DNA of 64,000 nucleotides from Casimicrobium huifangae (GTDB lineage: Bacteria; Pseudomonadota; Gammaproteobacteria; Burkholderiales; Casimicrobiaceae), in NCBI RefSeq assembly GCF_009746125.1, contig NZ_CP041352.1, forward strand, positions 2,960,436 through 3,024,435, read 5' to 3'. This document shows positions 55,006 through 62,256 of the stretch, one piece after another (the stretch's first letter is position 1; each line of letters opens with the position of its first letter). The position numbers and the translations under genes are program-made. The notes beneath the pieces are model-generated. The model was not told where the DNA came from. It did no database searches and saw nothing but the letters and a program-made list of their open reading frames with translations.

Positions 55006-55989
55006 ATGTTTACGCTACCAAAATGGCATGCCACGCTAGCGATGCTGCTTGCGATGGCCGCCATCGGTAACGCTGCAGCCCAGACGCGCATGCGGTTGTG
55101 GGTCATTCACCCGGATGACTATCCGGTCACCATCGCGGCCCGCAGCTTCGCCAGCGAAGTGGGCAAAAAGAGCGGCGGACGCATTCAGATTGACGTGATT
55201 GGCACCGACGTCATCCGCGATCAGGCCGAAGCGCAGAAGATGCTGAAAGACGGCAAGCTGGAAATGGGCGAATTCAACCTCGCCATGCTGTCGGAAGCGG
55301 TGCCGAGCATGAAGGCGCTCAACCTGCCGTTCCTGTTCTCCGACTCGAAGCACATGTTCAGCCTGCTCGATGGTGAGATGGGGCGCACCTTCGAAAAGCG
55401 TCTGGGTGAAGTCGGCTTCGTCAACCTGGGCTGGTACGACGGCGGCTCACGCTCGTTTTACTGTGCCGGCGTCAAGCTCGCCAGCCCGCGCGATTTCAAG
55501 GGCCTGCGCATCCGCGTGATCGGCTCCGAAGTGTTCAAGGAAATGGCATCGCATCTTGGCGCCACCCCGGTGTCAATCCCGTACAAGGACGTCGCCGCAG
55601 CGTTCGAGCGCAAGGAAATCGACTGCGCCGAGAACAACCTGCCCTCCTTTGTGTCATCGGGCCATTACAAGTACGCCAAACACATGCTGCTGACCGATCA
55701 CATGGTTCTGCCGGAGGCGCTGATCATCGGCGCAGCGAACTGGAAGAAGCTCGCGAAGGAAGATCAGACGCTGATCGCGGACGAAGGCCGCAAGTCCGCG
55801 CTGCTGATGCGCGAGCTGTGGAACAAGCGGGTCGAGGAATCGCGCGCCATCGCGGTGAAGGCGGGCGTCACCTTCGATCGCCCGCTCGACTTTGGCTCCT
55901 ACCTGAGCCGCATGAAGCCGCTGCACCAGAAGTACTGGAAAGACCCGGAGATGCGTACCGAGCTGGTAGCCATTCTCAGCAATCGCTGA
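55006..55989 (+). CDS. TRAP transporter solute-binding protein, DctP family
   Basis: A 327-residue periplasmic binding protein with AGGAGGT at the correct distance and a signal peptide (LAMLLAMAAIGNAAAQ). VWVIHPDDYPVTIAARSFASEVGKKSGGRIQIDVIGTDVIRDQAEAQKMLKDGKLEMGEFNLAMLSEAVPSMKALNLPFLFSD is the family core, and GLRIRVIGSEVFKEMASHLGATPVSIPYKDVAAAFERKEIDCAENNLPSFVSSGHYK holds the ligand-binding arginine (LRIRV) and the helix. No dctQ/dctM genes follow. The ligand is unknown; many such proteins bind uronates or C4 acids. Confidence 0.9.
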   Translation: MFTLPKWHATLAMLLAMAAIGNAAAQTRMRLWVIHPDDYPVTIAARSFASEVGKKSGGRIQIDVIGTDVIRDQAEAQKMLKDGKLEMGEFNLAMLSEAVPSMKALNLPFLFSDSKHMFSLLDGEMGRTFEKRLGEVGFVNLGWYDGGSRSFYCAGVKLASPRDFKGLRIRVIGSEVFKEMASHLGATPVSIPYKDVAAAFERKEIDCAENNLPSFVSSGHYKYAKHMLLTDHMVLPEALIIGAANWKKLAKEDQTLIADEGRKSALLMRELWNKRVEESRAIAVKAGVTFDRPLDFGSYLSRMKPLHQKYWKDPEMRTELVAILSNR

Positions 55990-56103
55990 GCATCGCCGGG
56001 TTTGCTGCGGCGACCCGGTGAGCCTGATTTCGACTTCTCGCGCTATGTGGAAGGCAGGGACAAGCATCTGCCTTCCGCGCGAAGGCACAACGAGGAGCCG
56101 ATC

Positions 56104-56634
56104 GTGGTCTTTTCCGAATATCTTTCCGCCGCCAAGGCTGCCGTCCGCCACGTGCAGGGCAGCGTGCGCTATCGTGGCCTGAACACGGGCGGTGGCTGGA
56201 TCCGCCACCCCACTGAGATGACCGAAAAATTCGTCGCGCGCGCCGGGCTGATGTGGCTCGATGCGGTCACCCGTCGCGAGTACGCCCACAAGGAAGCGAA
56301 CTGGGAGACCTTCGTTGACGAATGGCGCAAGCAGGCGCTCAGCACGCAGACCGGCAATTGCTCCGAGCTTTCTGCCCTCGCCTATCGTTACCTGCAGGAG
56401 AAGGGCATCAGGCCGGTCGAATACTTCGGTGTCTATCGTGGCAGCTGGAACCACGCCTTCGTCATCCTCAACCGCGACCAGAGCGTGCCGATTCATGACT
56501 TCGCCAAATGGAGCTATCGCGCTGTCGTCTGCGACCCGCTGTACGACCGCGCCGGCGACGCCGGCTTCCTTGCCACCTGGTATCCGAAGATGTTCCCGCT
56601 GCGCGATGGCGACCGCAAGCTGGTGACGCCCTAG
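56104..56634 (+). CDS. Putative papain-like fold protein with Cys-His-Asp residues
   Basis: A GTG at 56104 with GAGGAG 6 nt upstream gives 176 residues; a TTG at 56002 would give 210. A Cys in QTGNCSELSALAYRYL, a His in SWNHAFVILNR and an Asp in VVCDPLYDRAGDAG occur in the order and spacing expected of a papain/transglutaminase-like triad. No signal peptide or membrane segment is seen. It follows a TRAP gene by about 115 nt. I do not recognise a family; the enzymatic role is a hypothesis from the residue pattern. Confidence 0.6.
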   Translation: MVFSEYLSAAKAAVRHVQGSVRYRGLNTGGGWIRHPTEMTEKFVARAGLMWLDAVTRREYAHKEANWETFVDEWRKQALSTQTGNCSELSALAYRYLQEKGIRPVEYFGVYRGSWNHAFVILNRDQSVPIHDFAKWSYRAVVCDPLYDRAGDAGFLATWYPKMFPLRDGDRKLVTP

Positions 56635-56820
56635 CAGGCTGCTGGCGCCCGCCGGTAACGCGCCGAACCAAGCATGCCCTGGGCTGATCTGGCGTGCCCA
56701 CCTTCTCCGCATTTCCGGACAGTAGGCGCGCCTTGGCGAAGCACGGGGGCTAGACTGCTTGCACCGTAGCGGCACCGCACGAACGTCGCCGCCGGAAACG
56801 ATTGCCCGGAGGAGATTCCC

Positions 56821-57851
56821 ATGAAGTCAAACAGAGTGCGCCAGTGGTCATCGCTGGTCGCGATCGGCGCGGCAATGGCGGCCTGTGCAGCCAGCGCAGA
56901 GGGGCAGATCAATGTGATGTGCAGTGTGCCGGTTGCCTGGTGCGAGGCAGTAGTTGGCCAGTACCAGCGCGAGACCGGTGTGCGGGTCAACATGACACAA
57001 AAGGCCGCAGGCGAAGCGCTGGCGCAACTGATCGCCGAGAAGGCCAATCCGAAATACGACGTCTGGTACGCCGGCACCGGTGATGCACACCTGCAGGCGG
57101 CGGAACAGGACGTGACCGAGGCCTACCAGTCGCCACTGCTGCCGCAGTTGCACGACTGGGCGCGGACCCAGGCCGAGCGCTCGAAGTACCGCACAGTCGG
57201 GCTATTCGCCGGCGTGCTCGGGTTTGGCTACAACCGTGACGTGCTGGGCAAAAAGAATCTGGCCCCCCGAAGTGCTGGGCGGACCTCACCAAACCGGAGT
57301 ACAAGAACGAGGTGCAGATGGCGAACCCGAACGCGTCGGGCACCGCCTACATGACTATCGCCACCTTCGTGCAACTGTTCGGTGAGGACAAGGCGTTCAA
57401 CCTGCTGCGCGCGATGCACAAGAACACCAACAACTATCCGCGCACTGGCATCGGCGCCATCAAGGCGGCGGCACGCGGTGAGACCGGGATCGGGGTGACC
57501 TTTCTCGACGACGCCAGCCCCGACATCGCCGCCGGCTTTCCGGTCAGCGTGGTGGCACCATGCGAAGGCACCGGCTATCAGGTGGCGTCCATGAGCCTGA
57601 TCAAGAATGCCCGCAATGCGGACGCCGCCCGCAAGTTCTACGACTGGGCGCTGACCCCGGCATCGCAAAAGCTGGCTGCCGACACCAAGAATTACCAGAC
57701 CATGTCGAACCGCAACACGCCAACACCGGCGCTCGCCGTAAAGATTGCCGACGTCAATCTGATCAACTACGACTTCGGCAAATACGGCGATGCCGTCGAG
57801 CGCAAGCGTTTGCTCGCCAAGTGGGACAAAGAGGTGTACGCGGCGCCGTAG
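56821..57851 (+). pseudogene. Frameshifted Fe(3+)-type ABC solute-binding protein gene
   Basis: The first 147 codons (from ATG 56821 with GGAGGAG upstream) encode a signal peptide and a binding-protein N-terminal half (INVMCSVPVAWCEAVVGQYQRETGVRVNMTQKAAGEALAQLIAEKANPKYDVWYAGTGDAHLQAAEQ). A single-base shift in a run of six C (57263-57268) then moves the frame. The second half (57312 onward: PNASGTAYMTIATFVQLFGEDKAFNLLRAMHKNTNNYP ... KFYDWALTPASQKL) is open to 57851. One extra C would restore LAPPKCWADLTKPEYK and a single protein of about 343 residues. It resembles FutA/FbpA-type iron-binding proteins. It may be a real inactivating change, a phase-variable tract or a sequencing error. Confidence 0.8.
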
Positions 57852-57888
57852 CGCGCACCGTCCCGGCGAAGTCCGGGCAGCGCGGTGA

Positions 57889-58251
57889 CTACTTCATCTG
57901 CGCCGGGTCGTAGAAGAACTTTTCCTCGGCGATGCGTTCGCCTTCCCAGCGCTGCCAGACAAGCTCCTCCATGCGCCCGCTGCGGCCGTCGAGCCATTCA
58001 AACTCGAATACCCAGCGGATCACCACATGATCGCCGTTGACGAATGCCGGGCGAATGCACTGCGATGTCACGCGTGCGGCCCGCGCCAGCACCTTGCGCT
58101 CGCCGGCAACCAGCACGTCGCGCCCGATGCGCGGCGCGGCGTTGTTCTCCTGCATCGACGCGTTCTCGGTGTAGAACTCCTCAATCGCCTCGGCATGGGC
58201 GTTTGATTCAACGCGGGCGATAAAGCGTTCGAGCGTGGCAGTGGTGGGCAT
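57889..58251 (-). CDS. SnoaL/NTF2-like family protein
   Basis: A 120-residue cystatin-like alpha+beta protein. MPTTATLERFIARVESNAHAEAIEEFYTENASMQENNAAPRIGRD and VVIRWVFEFEWLDGRSGRMEELVWQRWEGERIAEEKFFYDPAQ match the NTF2-like/SnoaL pattern. Members include isomerases and many of unknown function. Convergent with the frameshifted gene. Confidence 0.75.
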   Translation of the reverse strand: MPTTATLERFIARVESNAHAEAIEEFYTENASMQENNAAPRIGRDVLVAGERKVLARAARVTSQCIRPAFVNGDHVVIRWVFEFEWLDGRSGRMEELVWQRWEGERIAEEKFFYDPAQMK

Positions 58252-58391
58252 AGTTGCGCCGGGCTGTCATGGATGTCGGCAACATCGTAGCCCAACATCG
58301 CGCGCAAGGTTCGATCTACACAAAGCGCAGAACAGAGGCGATTCGGGGGAGAAGCGCAAGGGAACCCTCACGCGAAAGGCATCAGGCAAGT

Positions 58392-58467
58392 GGTAGGCCG
58401 TGTAGGGGTCGAACCTACGACCAACGGATTAAGAGTCCGCTGCTCTACCAACTGAGCTAACGACCCA
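58392..58467 (-). tRNA. tRNA-Lys (anticodon CTT)
   Basis: The reverse strand gives a 76-nt cloverleaf. The acceptor stem GGGTCGT/ACGGCCT contains two wobble pairs; D-arm TAGCTCAGTTGGTAGAGCA; anticodon arm GCGGACTCTTAATCCGT with CTT at 34-36; T-arm GTAGGTTCGACCCCTAC; discriminator A and encoded CCA. It borders a lower-GC gene. Confidence 0.95.
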
Positions 58468-58605
58468 TCGCCGTGACGAATGGAAATTCTAGCGTAAGTC
58501 GCGCGGGGACATCTCAGTCAGCATAGCGATGTGGCGCGTGTACCCGGCCCTATCACTGCAAACGCTTGGCCGAACGACAACGTGCCCCGTCCCAAAGCCA
58601 TGAAA

Positions 58606-58711
58606 GTAGGGCGGGACGCTCGCGGTCCCGCCGCATGCGGTGGCGAGATGTTGCGTCGTTGAAGTGCCTTCGGCGATGGAACGAGGCGGAACCGCGAGCG
58701 TTCCGCCCTAC
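58606..58711. repeat. Inverted REP-like repeat (GTAGGGCGG ... CCGCCCTAC)
   Basis: The arms 58606-58632 and 58685-58711 are inverted copies with 25 of 27 matches (core ACGCTCGCGGT). Each arm also contains an inner GC-rich palindrome. It lies between the tRNA and the HEPN-like gene. A related GTAGGGCGGGC element is on the other side of that gene. Confidence 0.7.
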
Positions 58712-58737
58712 GAGCTAAGAGCTACAGGTTTCGCTTT

Positions 58738-59502
58738 CTAATCGAACAACAAGAACGAGACAAACGCAAGCAAAGACAGACTCTTATAGGCATTTAGTTC
58801 CGTGCCGCAGTCGAGATGCCATTTGGCGCCGTGCATGACGCCGTGCCTATTTAGCGTACACAGGTTATTGCAGGATTGTGCCGCGTCCATGCGATCACTA
58901 TATGACCGCACGCGTTCGAGAAAATATGAGTTGCGTTTCGCGAACGAATCTTTAGTTGCGAAAACCTTTGGCAGGCTCTGCTTTCGCTCATTTGCGTCAG
59001 TAAAAAGATATGCCCCAAGACCGTCGTGGCAAATGCCGTCACTTTGGGACAGAAGTATCGGAATTGCCGCGACAAATCTCTGTTCGCGCAAAAGTTGAAA
59101 CGCCTCAACCAAAATCGCCGAGCGGTGATTGTGCCTCGCCGCGAGGTGATGGAGGAGCTTGTCTCGGTCACGCTTGAGGTGTTCAAGCATGAATGCATCC
59201 AGCGAGGAATCACTGCCGCCGATCACATCAATTGAGGACGAGAACGGTGTGAACGCATTGGGGTACCAGCCCTCATTCGCCGCGTCGTCCCAAGCGTTGA
59301 TGTGCAATGCTAGTAGCGCAGCACTCCGACGCTGTTCATTCTGATTTTTCTCGCGGACAAGTTGAGCCATCCGATTTCTTGCACTTTCGTCACGCGCAAG
59401 CAAATCAAGCAATCGCTGACGCCTATCACCGATTGTCATGTCGCCGGTACCAACTCCGGTAACGAGGTCGTCAACAGTAAGCGGCACTGTCTCTATGCTC
59501 AT
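58738..59502 (-). CDS. Putative HEPN-like protein, AT-richer than neighbours
   Basis: A 254-residue, mainly helical protein starting MSIETVPLTVDDLVTG. The C-terminus has LNRHGVMHG, an R-x4-H motif of the HEPN RNase type, followed by NAYKSLSLLAFVSFLLFD. A middle part has SLDAFMLEHLKRDRDKLLHHLAARHNHRSAILVEAFQLL. Base composition is visibly less GC-rich than neighbouring genes, and the gene lies beside a tRNA and between palindromic repeats, which suggests horizontal acquisition. HEPN proteins are often toxins or defence effectors, but no antitoxin gene is seen next to it. Domain assignment is by motif only. Confidence 0.6.
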   Translation of the reverse strand: MSIETVPLTVDDLVTGVGTGDMTIGDRRQRLLDLLARDESARNRMAQLVREKNQNEQRRSAALLALHINAWDDAANEGWYPNAFTPFSSSIDVIGGSDSSLDAFMLEHLKRDRDKLLHHLAARHNHRSAILVEAFQLLREQRFVAAIPILLSQSDGICHDGLGAYLFTDANERKQSLPKVFATKDSFAKRNSYFLERVRSYSDRMDAAQSCNNLCTLNRHGVMHGAKWHLDCGTELNAYKSLSLLAFVSFLLFD

Positions 59503-59511
59503 GCGTTCACA

Positions 59512-59534
59512 AGGCGGGCAATGCCCGCCCTACG
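59512..59534. repeat. REP-like palindrome AGGCGGGCAATGCCCGCC
   Basis: AGGCGGGCA-AT-TGCCCGCC-type hairpin followed by CTACG. The pattern matches the CGTAGGGCGG element on the other flank of the HEPN-like gene. Confidence 0.6.
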
Positions 59535-59542
59535 ACCAATCG

Positions 59543-59573
59543 CGTTCGTGGTTCGACAAGCTCACCACGAACG
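59543..59573. repeat. Palindrome CGTTCGTGGT ... ACCACGAACG
   Basis: Perfect inverted arms of ten nt around an 11-nt loop (TCGACAAGCTC). It lies 10 nt before the glyA stop and is a widespread type of dispersed repeat. It could also help end the glyA transcript. Confidence 0.6.
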
Positions 59574-59583
59574 GAATTGACGG

Positions 59584-60843
59584 TTATCGGTAGACCGGAA
59601 ACCGCGCGCAAAGCGCCGCCACTTCACCACGCACGCGAGCAATCACCGCCTCATCATTCGGCGCATCGAGCACGTCGGCGATGAAGTTGCCGACCATCTT
59701 CGCCTCGGCCTCCTTGAAGCCGCGCGTCGTGAACGCCGGCGAGCCGAGCCGGATGCCGCTGGTGACCATGGGCTTTTCGGGATCGTTCGGGATGGCGTTC
59801 TTGTTGCAGGTCATGTGCGCCTTATGCAGCACGGCCTCAGCGTCCTTGCCCGTGATCTTCTTGGCGCGCAGGTCGACCAGCATCAGGTGCGATTCGGTGC
59901 CGCCGCTGACGATGCGCAGGCCACGCTCGACCAGCGTCTTTGCCAGCACGTCGGCGTTCTTGAGCACCTGCTCCTGATAGGTCTTGAACTCGGGCTTGAG
60001 CGCTTCGCCAAAGGCCACCGCCTTCGCCGCGATCACATGCATCAGCGGGCCGCCCTGCAGGCCGGGGAACACGGCGCTGTTGAGCTTCTTGGCGAGGTCC
60101 TCATCGTTGGTGAGGATCACGCCACCGCGCGGGCCGCGCAGCGTCTTGTGCGTGGTGCTCGTGACCACATGCGCATGCGGCATCGGGTTCGGGTACACAC
60201 CGGCGGCGATCAGGCCTGCGTAGTGCGCCATGTCGACCCAAAGATACGCGCCCACTTCATCAGCGATTTCGCGCATCTTCGCCCAATCCCACTTGAGCGA
60301 ATACGCCGAGCCGCCGCCGATGATCATCTTCGGCTTCACCTCGTGCGCCTTGGCGCGCATGGCGTCGTAGTCAATCGTCTCGGCAGCGGTCAGGCCGTAA
60401 GCGTTGGCTTTGAACCACTTGCCACTCATGTTGAGCGCCATGCCGTGCGTGAGGTGGCCGCCTTCGGCGAGCGAGAGGCCGAGGAAGGCGTCGCCCGGCT
60501 GCATCAGCACGAAGTAGACCGCCGTGTTGGCCTGCGCGCCGGAGTGCGGCTGCACGTTCACAAATTTCGCACCGAACAGCGTTTTCAGTCGCTCGATGGC
60601 GAGCGTCTCCGCGACGTCAACATACTCGCAGCCGCCGTAGTAGCGGCGACCGGGGTAGCCCTCAGCGTATTTGTTGGTGAGCTGCGAGCCCTGCGCCTCC
60701 ATCACGGCTTTCGACGTGTAGTTCTCGCTGGCGATCAGCTCGATGTGATCTTCCTGGCGCTGGTTTTCGGCGTTGATAACGGCGAAGACTTCGGCGTCAA
60801 CGGCGGCGAGCGGCGAGGTGAAAAATTCCGGGCGGGCGTTCAT
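59584..60843 (-). CDS. glyA: Serine hydroxymethyltransferase
   Basis: A 419-residue PLP enzyme interconverting serine and glycine with tetrahydrofolate as one-carbon carrier. The start ATG at 60843 has AAAGGA 7 nt upstream (an in-frame ATG at 60849 is too close to it). [99 protein letters not shown] and [22 protein letters not shown] (Schiff-base lysine) define GlyA. A ZTP-type riboswitch lies upstream. Confidence 0.97.
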   Translation of the reverse strand: MNARPEFFTSPLAAVDAEVFAVINAENQRQEDHIELIASENYTSKAVMEAQGSQLTNKYAEGYPGRRYYGGCEYVDVAETLAIERLKTLFGAKFVNVQPHSGAQANTAVYFVLMQPGDAFLGLSLAEGGHLTHGMALNMSGKWFKANAYGLTAAETIDYDAMRAKAHEVKPKMIIGGGSAYSLKWDWAKMREIADEVGAYLWVDMAHYAGLIAAGVYPNPMPHAHVVTSTTHKTLRGPRGGVILTNDEDLAKKLNSAVFPGLQGGPLMHVIAAKAVAFGEALKPEFKTYQEQVLKNADVLAKTLVERGLRIVSGGTESHLMLVDLRAKKITGKDAEAVLHKAHMTCNKNAIPNDPEKPMVTSGIRLGSPAFTTRGFKEAEAKMVGNFIADVLDAPNDEAVIARVRGEVAALCARFPVYR

Positions 60844-60944
60844 GAGCATGTCCTTTCAAAACGATGATTGGTGCACCGTCGGCTGACATGAACACGCGGC
60901 ATGGCGTGCGCTCAGATCAACCCGCACAGAGGCGCGGGGCGCAG

Positions 60945-61086
60945 ACGGCACATGCCCAGGCGGACGGCGGATTTGCGACCGGTGCCCCAGCCGCAACAGC
61001 ATGCTTCCTGAGGGTGGCTCCCTCTCAGACGACGCCCCAAAACGATGCTTCGGGATCGACGCTTACGCCAGTTACATGCCTGCCGC
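60945..61086 (-). ncRNA. ZTP (pfl) riboswitch aptamer upstream of glyA
   Basis: On the reverse strand the leader reads GTAACTGGCG (61066-61075) near its 5' end, and GCCGTCCGCCTGGGCA (about 60953-60968) at its 3' end. CCGCCTGGGCA is the hallmark 3' core of the pfl motif, and a TTGCGGC hairpin connects the halves (about 60973-60997). The ZTP riboswitch senses ZMP/ZTP, signals of folate shortage, and is known upstream of glyA. No run of T follows, so translational control is more likely than termination. The central CAGGAAGCATG differs somewhat from the usual CCGGGGAGCAT. Confidence 0.78.
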
Positions 61087-61254
61087 GATTATAGGTTGTG
61101 AGGGACGGCCAGCCTCAACAGCTTTTTCTGCAAAGTCCATCTGTAAAGGGAATTCACGCAGGAATCGCCATTTATCGACTTATAGCTAAATGCCCCTCTT
61201 AGCCCTGATCGAACGCCACCATTCGAGAAAAGCTGTATGCGCCAGCTGCCCCTG

Positions 61255-61460
61255 TTATGTCCCGAACTGCCGCAGCCTCCAGACCGAGACGATGGCGTCC
61301 CCGGTGGAGCCTGGCGCCGGGGCAGAACAGCCAGATTGGCCTGATGTGTTCGTCGTCGATGAAACGCTTCAGCATGGCGTCAACCGTCAGTCTGAACGGG
61401 ATTGCACCATTGGCAACACGGACCGACCCGCTGCGCGGGTGCGAGCGGCAACCGCCAATC
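61255..61460 (-). pseudogene. Decayed 3' remnant of a Na+/H+ antiporter-like gene
   Basis: On the reverse strand VANGAIPFRLTVDAMLKRFIDDEHIRPIWLF, then after a one-base frame change APAPGSTGDAIVSVWRL and a stop, aligns with the C-terminus of the gene at 63840-64000 (FFDDEHISPLWLLAAAAGPTFVAIICFWALPT). 19 nt, CTGATGTGTTCGTCGTCGA (61341-61359), are identical to 63916-63934. It is not expressed as a full protein. Both copies lie on the reverse strand and enclose the MarR-glycosyltransferase operon. Confidence 0.75.
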
Positions 61461-61541
61461 ATCAATCCCAGCTTGGCCCTGCGCCCGGGCTGGCACGATC
61501 GCAGGCAAATTCCGTGAGCAGCAAGCGGGTCATCCCTGATA

Positions 61542-61560
61542 TGCATTTGTAACAAATGCA
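61542..61560. promoter_or_regulatory. Perfect palindrome TGCATTTGTAACAAATGCA upstream of the MarR gene
   Basis: A 19-nt palindrome, 9-nt arms around one A, 94 nt before the MarR ATG. MarR regulators bind such sites in their own promoters. It is the most symmetrical element in the leader, so autoregulation is likely. Confidence 0.7.
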
Positions 61561-61592
61561 ATAGACTGGCGTACGTCCTCTTTCAGGAGGGA

Positions 61593-61636
61593 GGGCGGTC
61601 ACAGTTGCCGCCCGCTGCGATGCGGGCGGCCTTTTT
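61593..61636 (+). terminator. Terminator-like hairpin with alternative hairpin in the MarR leader
   Basis: GCCGCCCGC (61607-61615) pairs with GCGGGCGGC (61622-61630) and is followed by C and five T, a terminator form. GGGCGG (61593-61598) can instead pair with CCGCCC (61608-61613), so the two hairpins exclude each other. The terminator lies only 18 nt before the MarR ATG. Such an arrangement fits transcription attenuation. A small hairpin with AGGAGG also sits just upstream. Confidence 0.7.
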
Positions 61637-61653
61637 ACGGAGCAGATGACCCC

Positions 61654-62256
61654 ATGACTCGGCCAGCCCGACCGACGCAGAACCTGTTTACTCCTGTTGC
61701 GACGTCCATCGCCGGGAACGAGGGCACTGATCGCGTTGACGCCCAAGACACGATGGGTCTGCTGCGACGGTTCCGCGCATTGATGCAGGCAGCCAGAAAC
61801 CAGTTTGTGGAAGCACGCGTGCAAACCGGGCTGACCGGTGCGGAGCTCTGGGCACTCGCCGAAGTGCGGCGGCGCCCGGCTATCCGGGTGACGGAGCTGG
61901 CGCGCAGCATGAGCATTCATCAGACCACGGCAAGCAATCTGGTCATGGTGCTGGTGCGCGCAGGCTTGGTGGAAAAGCAATCGTCGGCGTCAGACCGGCG
62001 CTGGGTGACACTCGCCGCCACCGCCGCCGGTGAACGTGTACTTGACTCAACGAGCGGCCCTCACCAGGGCATCCTGCCGGCGGCAATCGAGCGACTCAGC
62101 GACTGGCAGCGCGAGGCCTTGACTGCGGCGCTCGAGCCCTTGCTGGCACAACTTGACATCACAACTCTGGATTCCGCCGCAGATACTCCGCTGGCCGAAA
62201 TTCTTGACACCGGCGGACGACGGCCGCGCGCCCGCCGGCAAAGTCGCCCACGATGA
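61654..62256 (+). CDS. MarR-family transcriptional regulator
   Basis: A 200-residue winged helix protein. The core is MGLLRRFRALMQAARNQFVEARVQTGLTGAELWALAEVRRRPAIRVTELARSMSIHQTTASNLVMVLVRAGLVEKQSSASDRRWVTLAATAAGERVL. SDRRWVTL is the wing. The N-terminal 33 residues and the last 25 (with PRARRQSRPR) are low complexity. Its stop overlaps the glycosyltransferase ATG (ATGA). Ligand unknown. The leader has a palindrome and an attenuator-like structure. Confidence 0.9.
   Translation: MTRPARPTQNLFTPVATSIAGNEGTDRVDAQDTMGLLRRFRALMQAARNQFVEARVQTGLTGAELWALAEVRRRPAIRVTELARSMSIHQTTASNLVMVLVRAGLVEKQSSASDRRWVTLAATAAGERVLDSTSGPHQGILPAAIERLSDWQREALTAALEPLLAQLDITTLDSAADTPLAEILDTGGRRPRARRQSRPR

Noticed and set aside
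61190-61561. Overlapping 120-codon frames on both strands upstream of the MarR gene
   Set aside because: The reverse frame is explained by a decayed antiporter remnant and the forward one has no plausible start site or domain.
61605-61649. Possible leader peptide from a TTG in the MarR attenuator
   Set aside because: No good ribosome binding site spacing and no codon bias that would explain attenuation; listed only as RNA structure.
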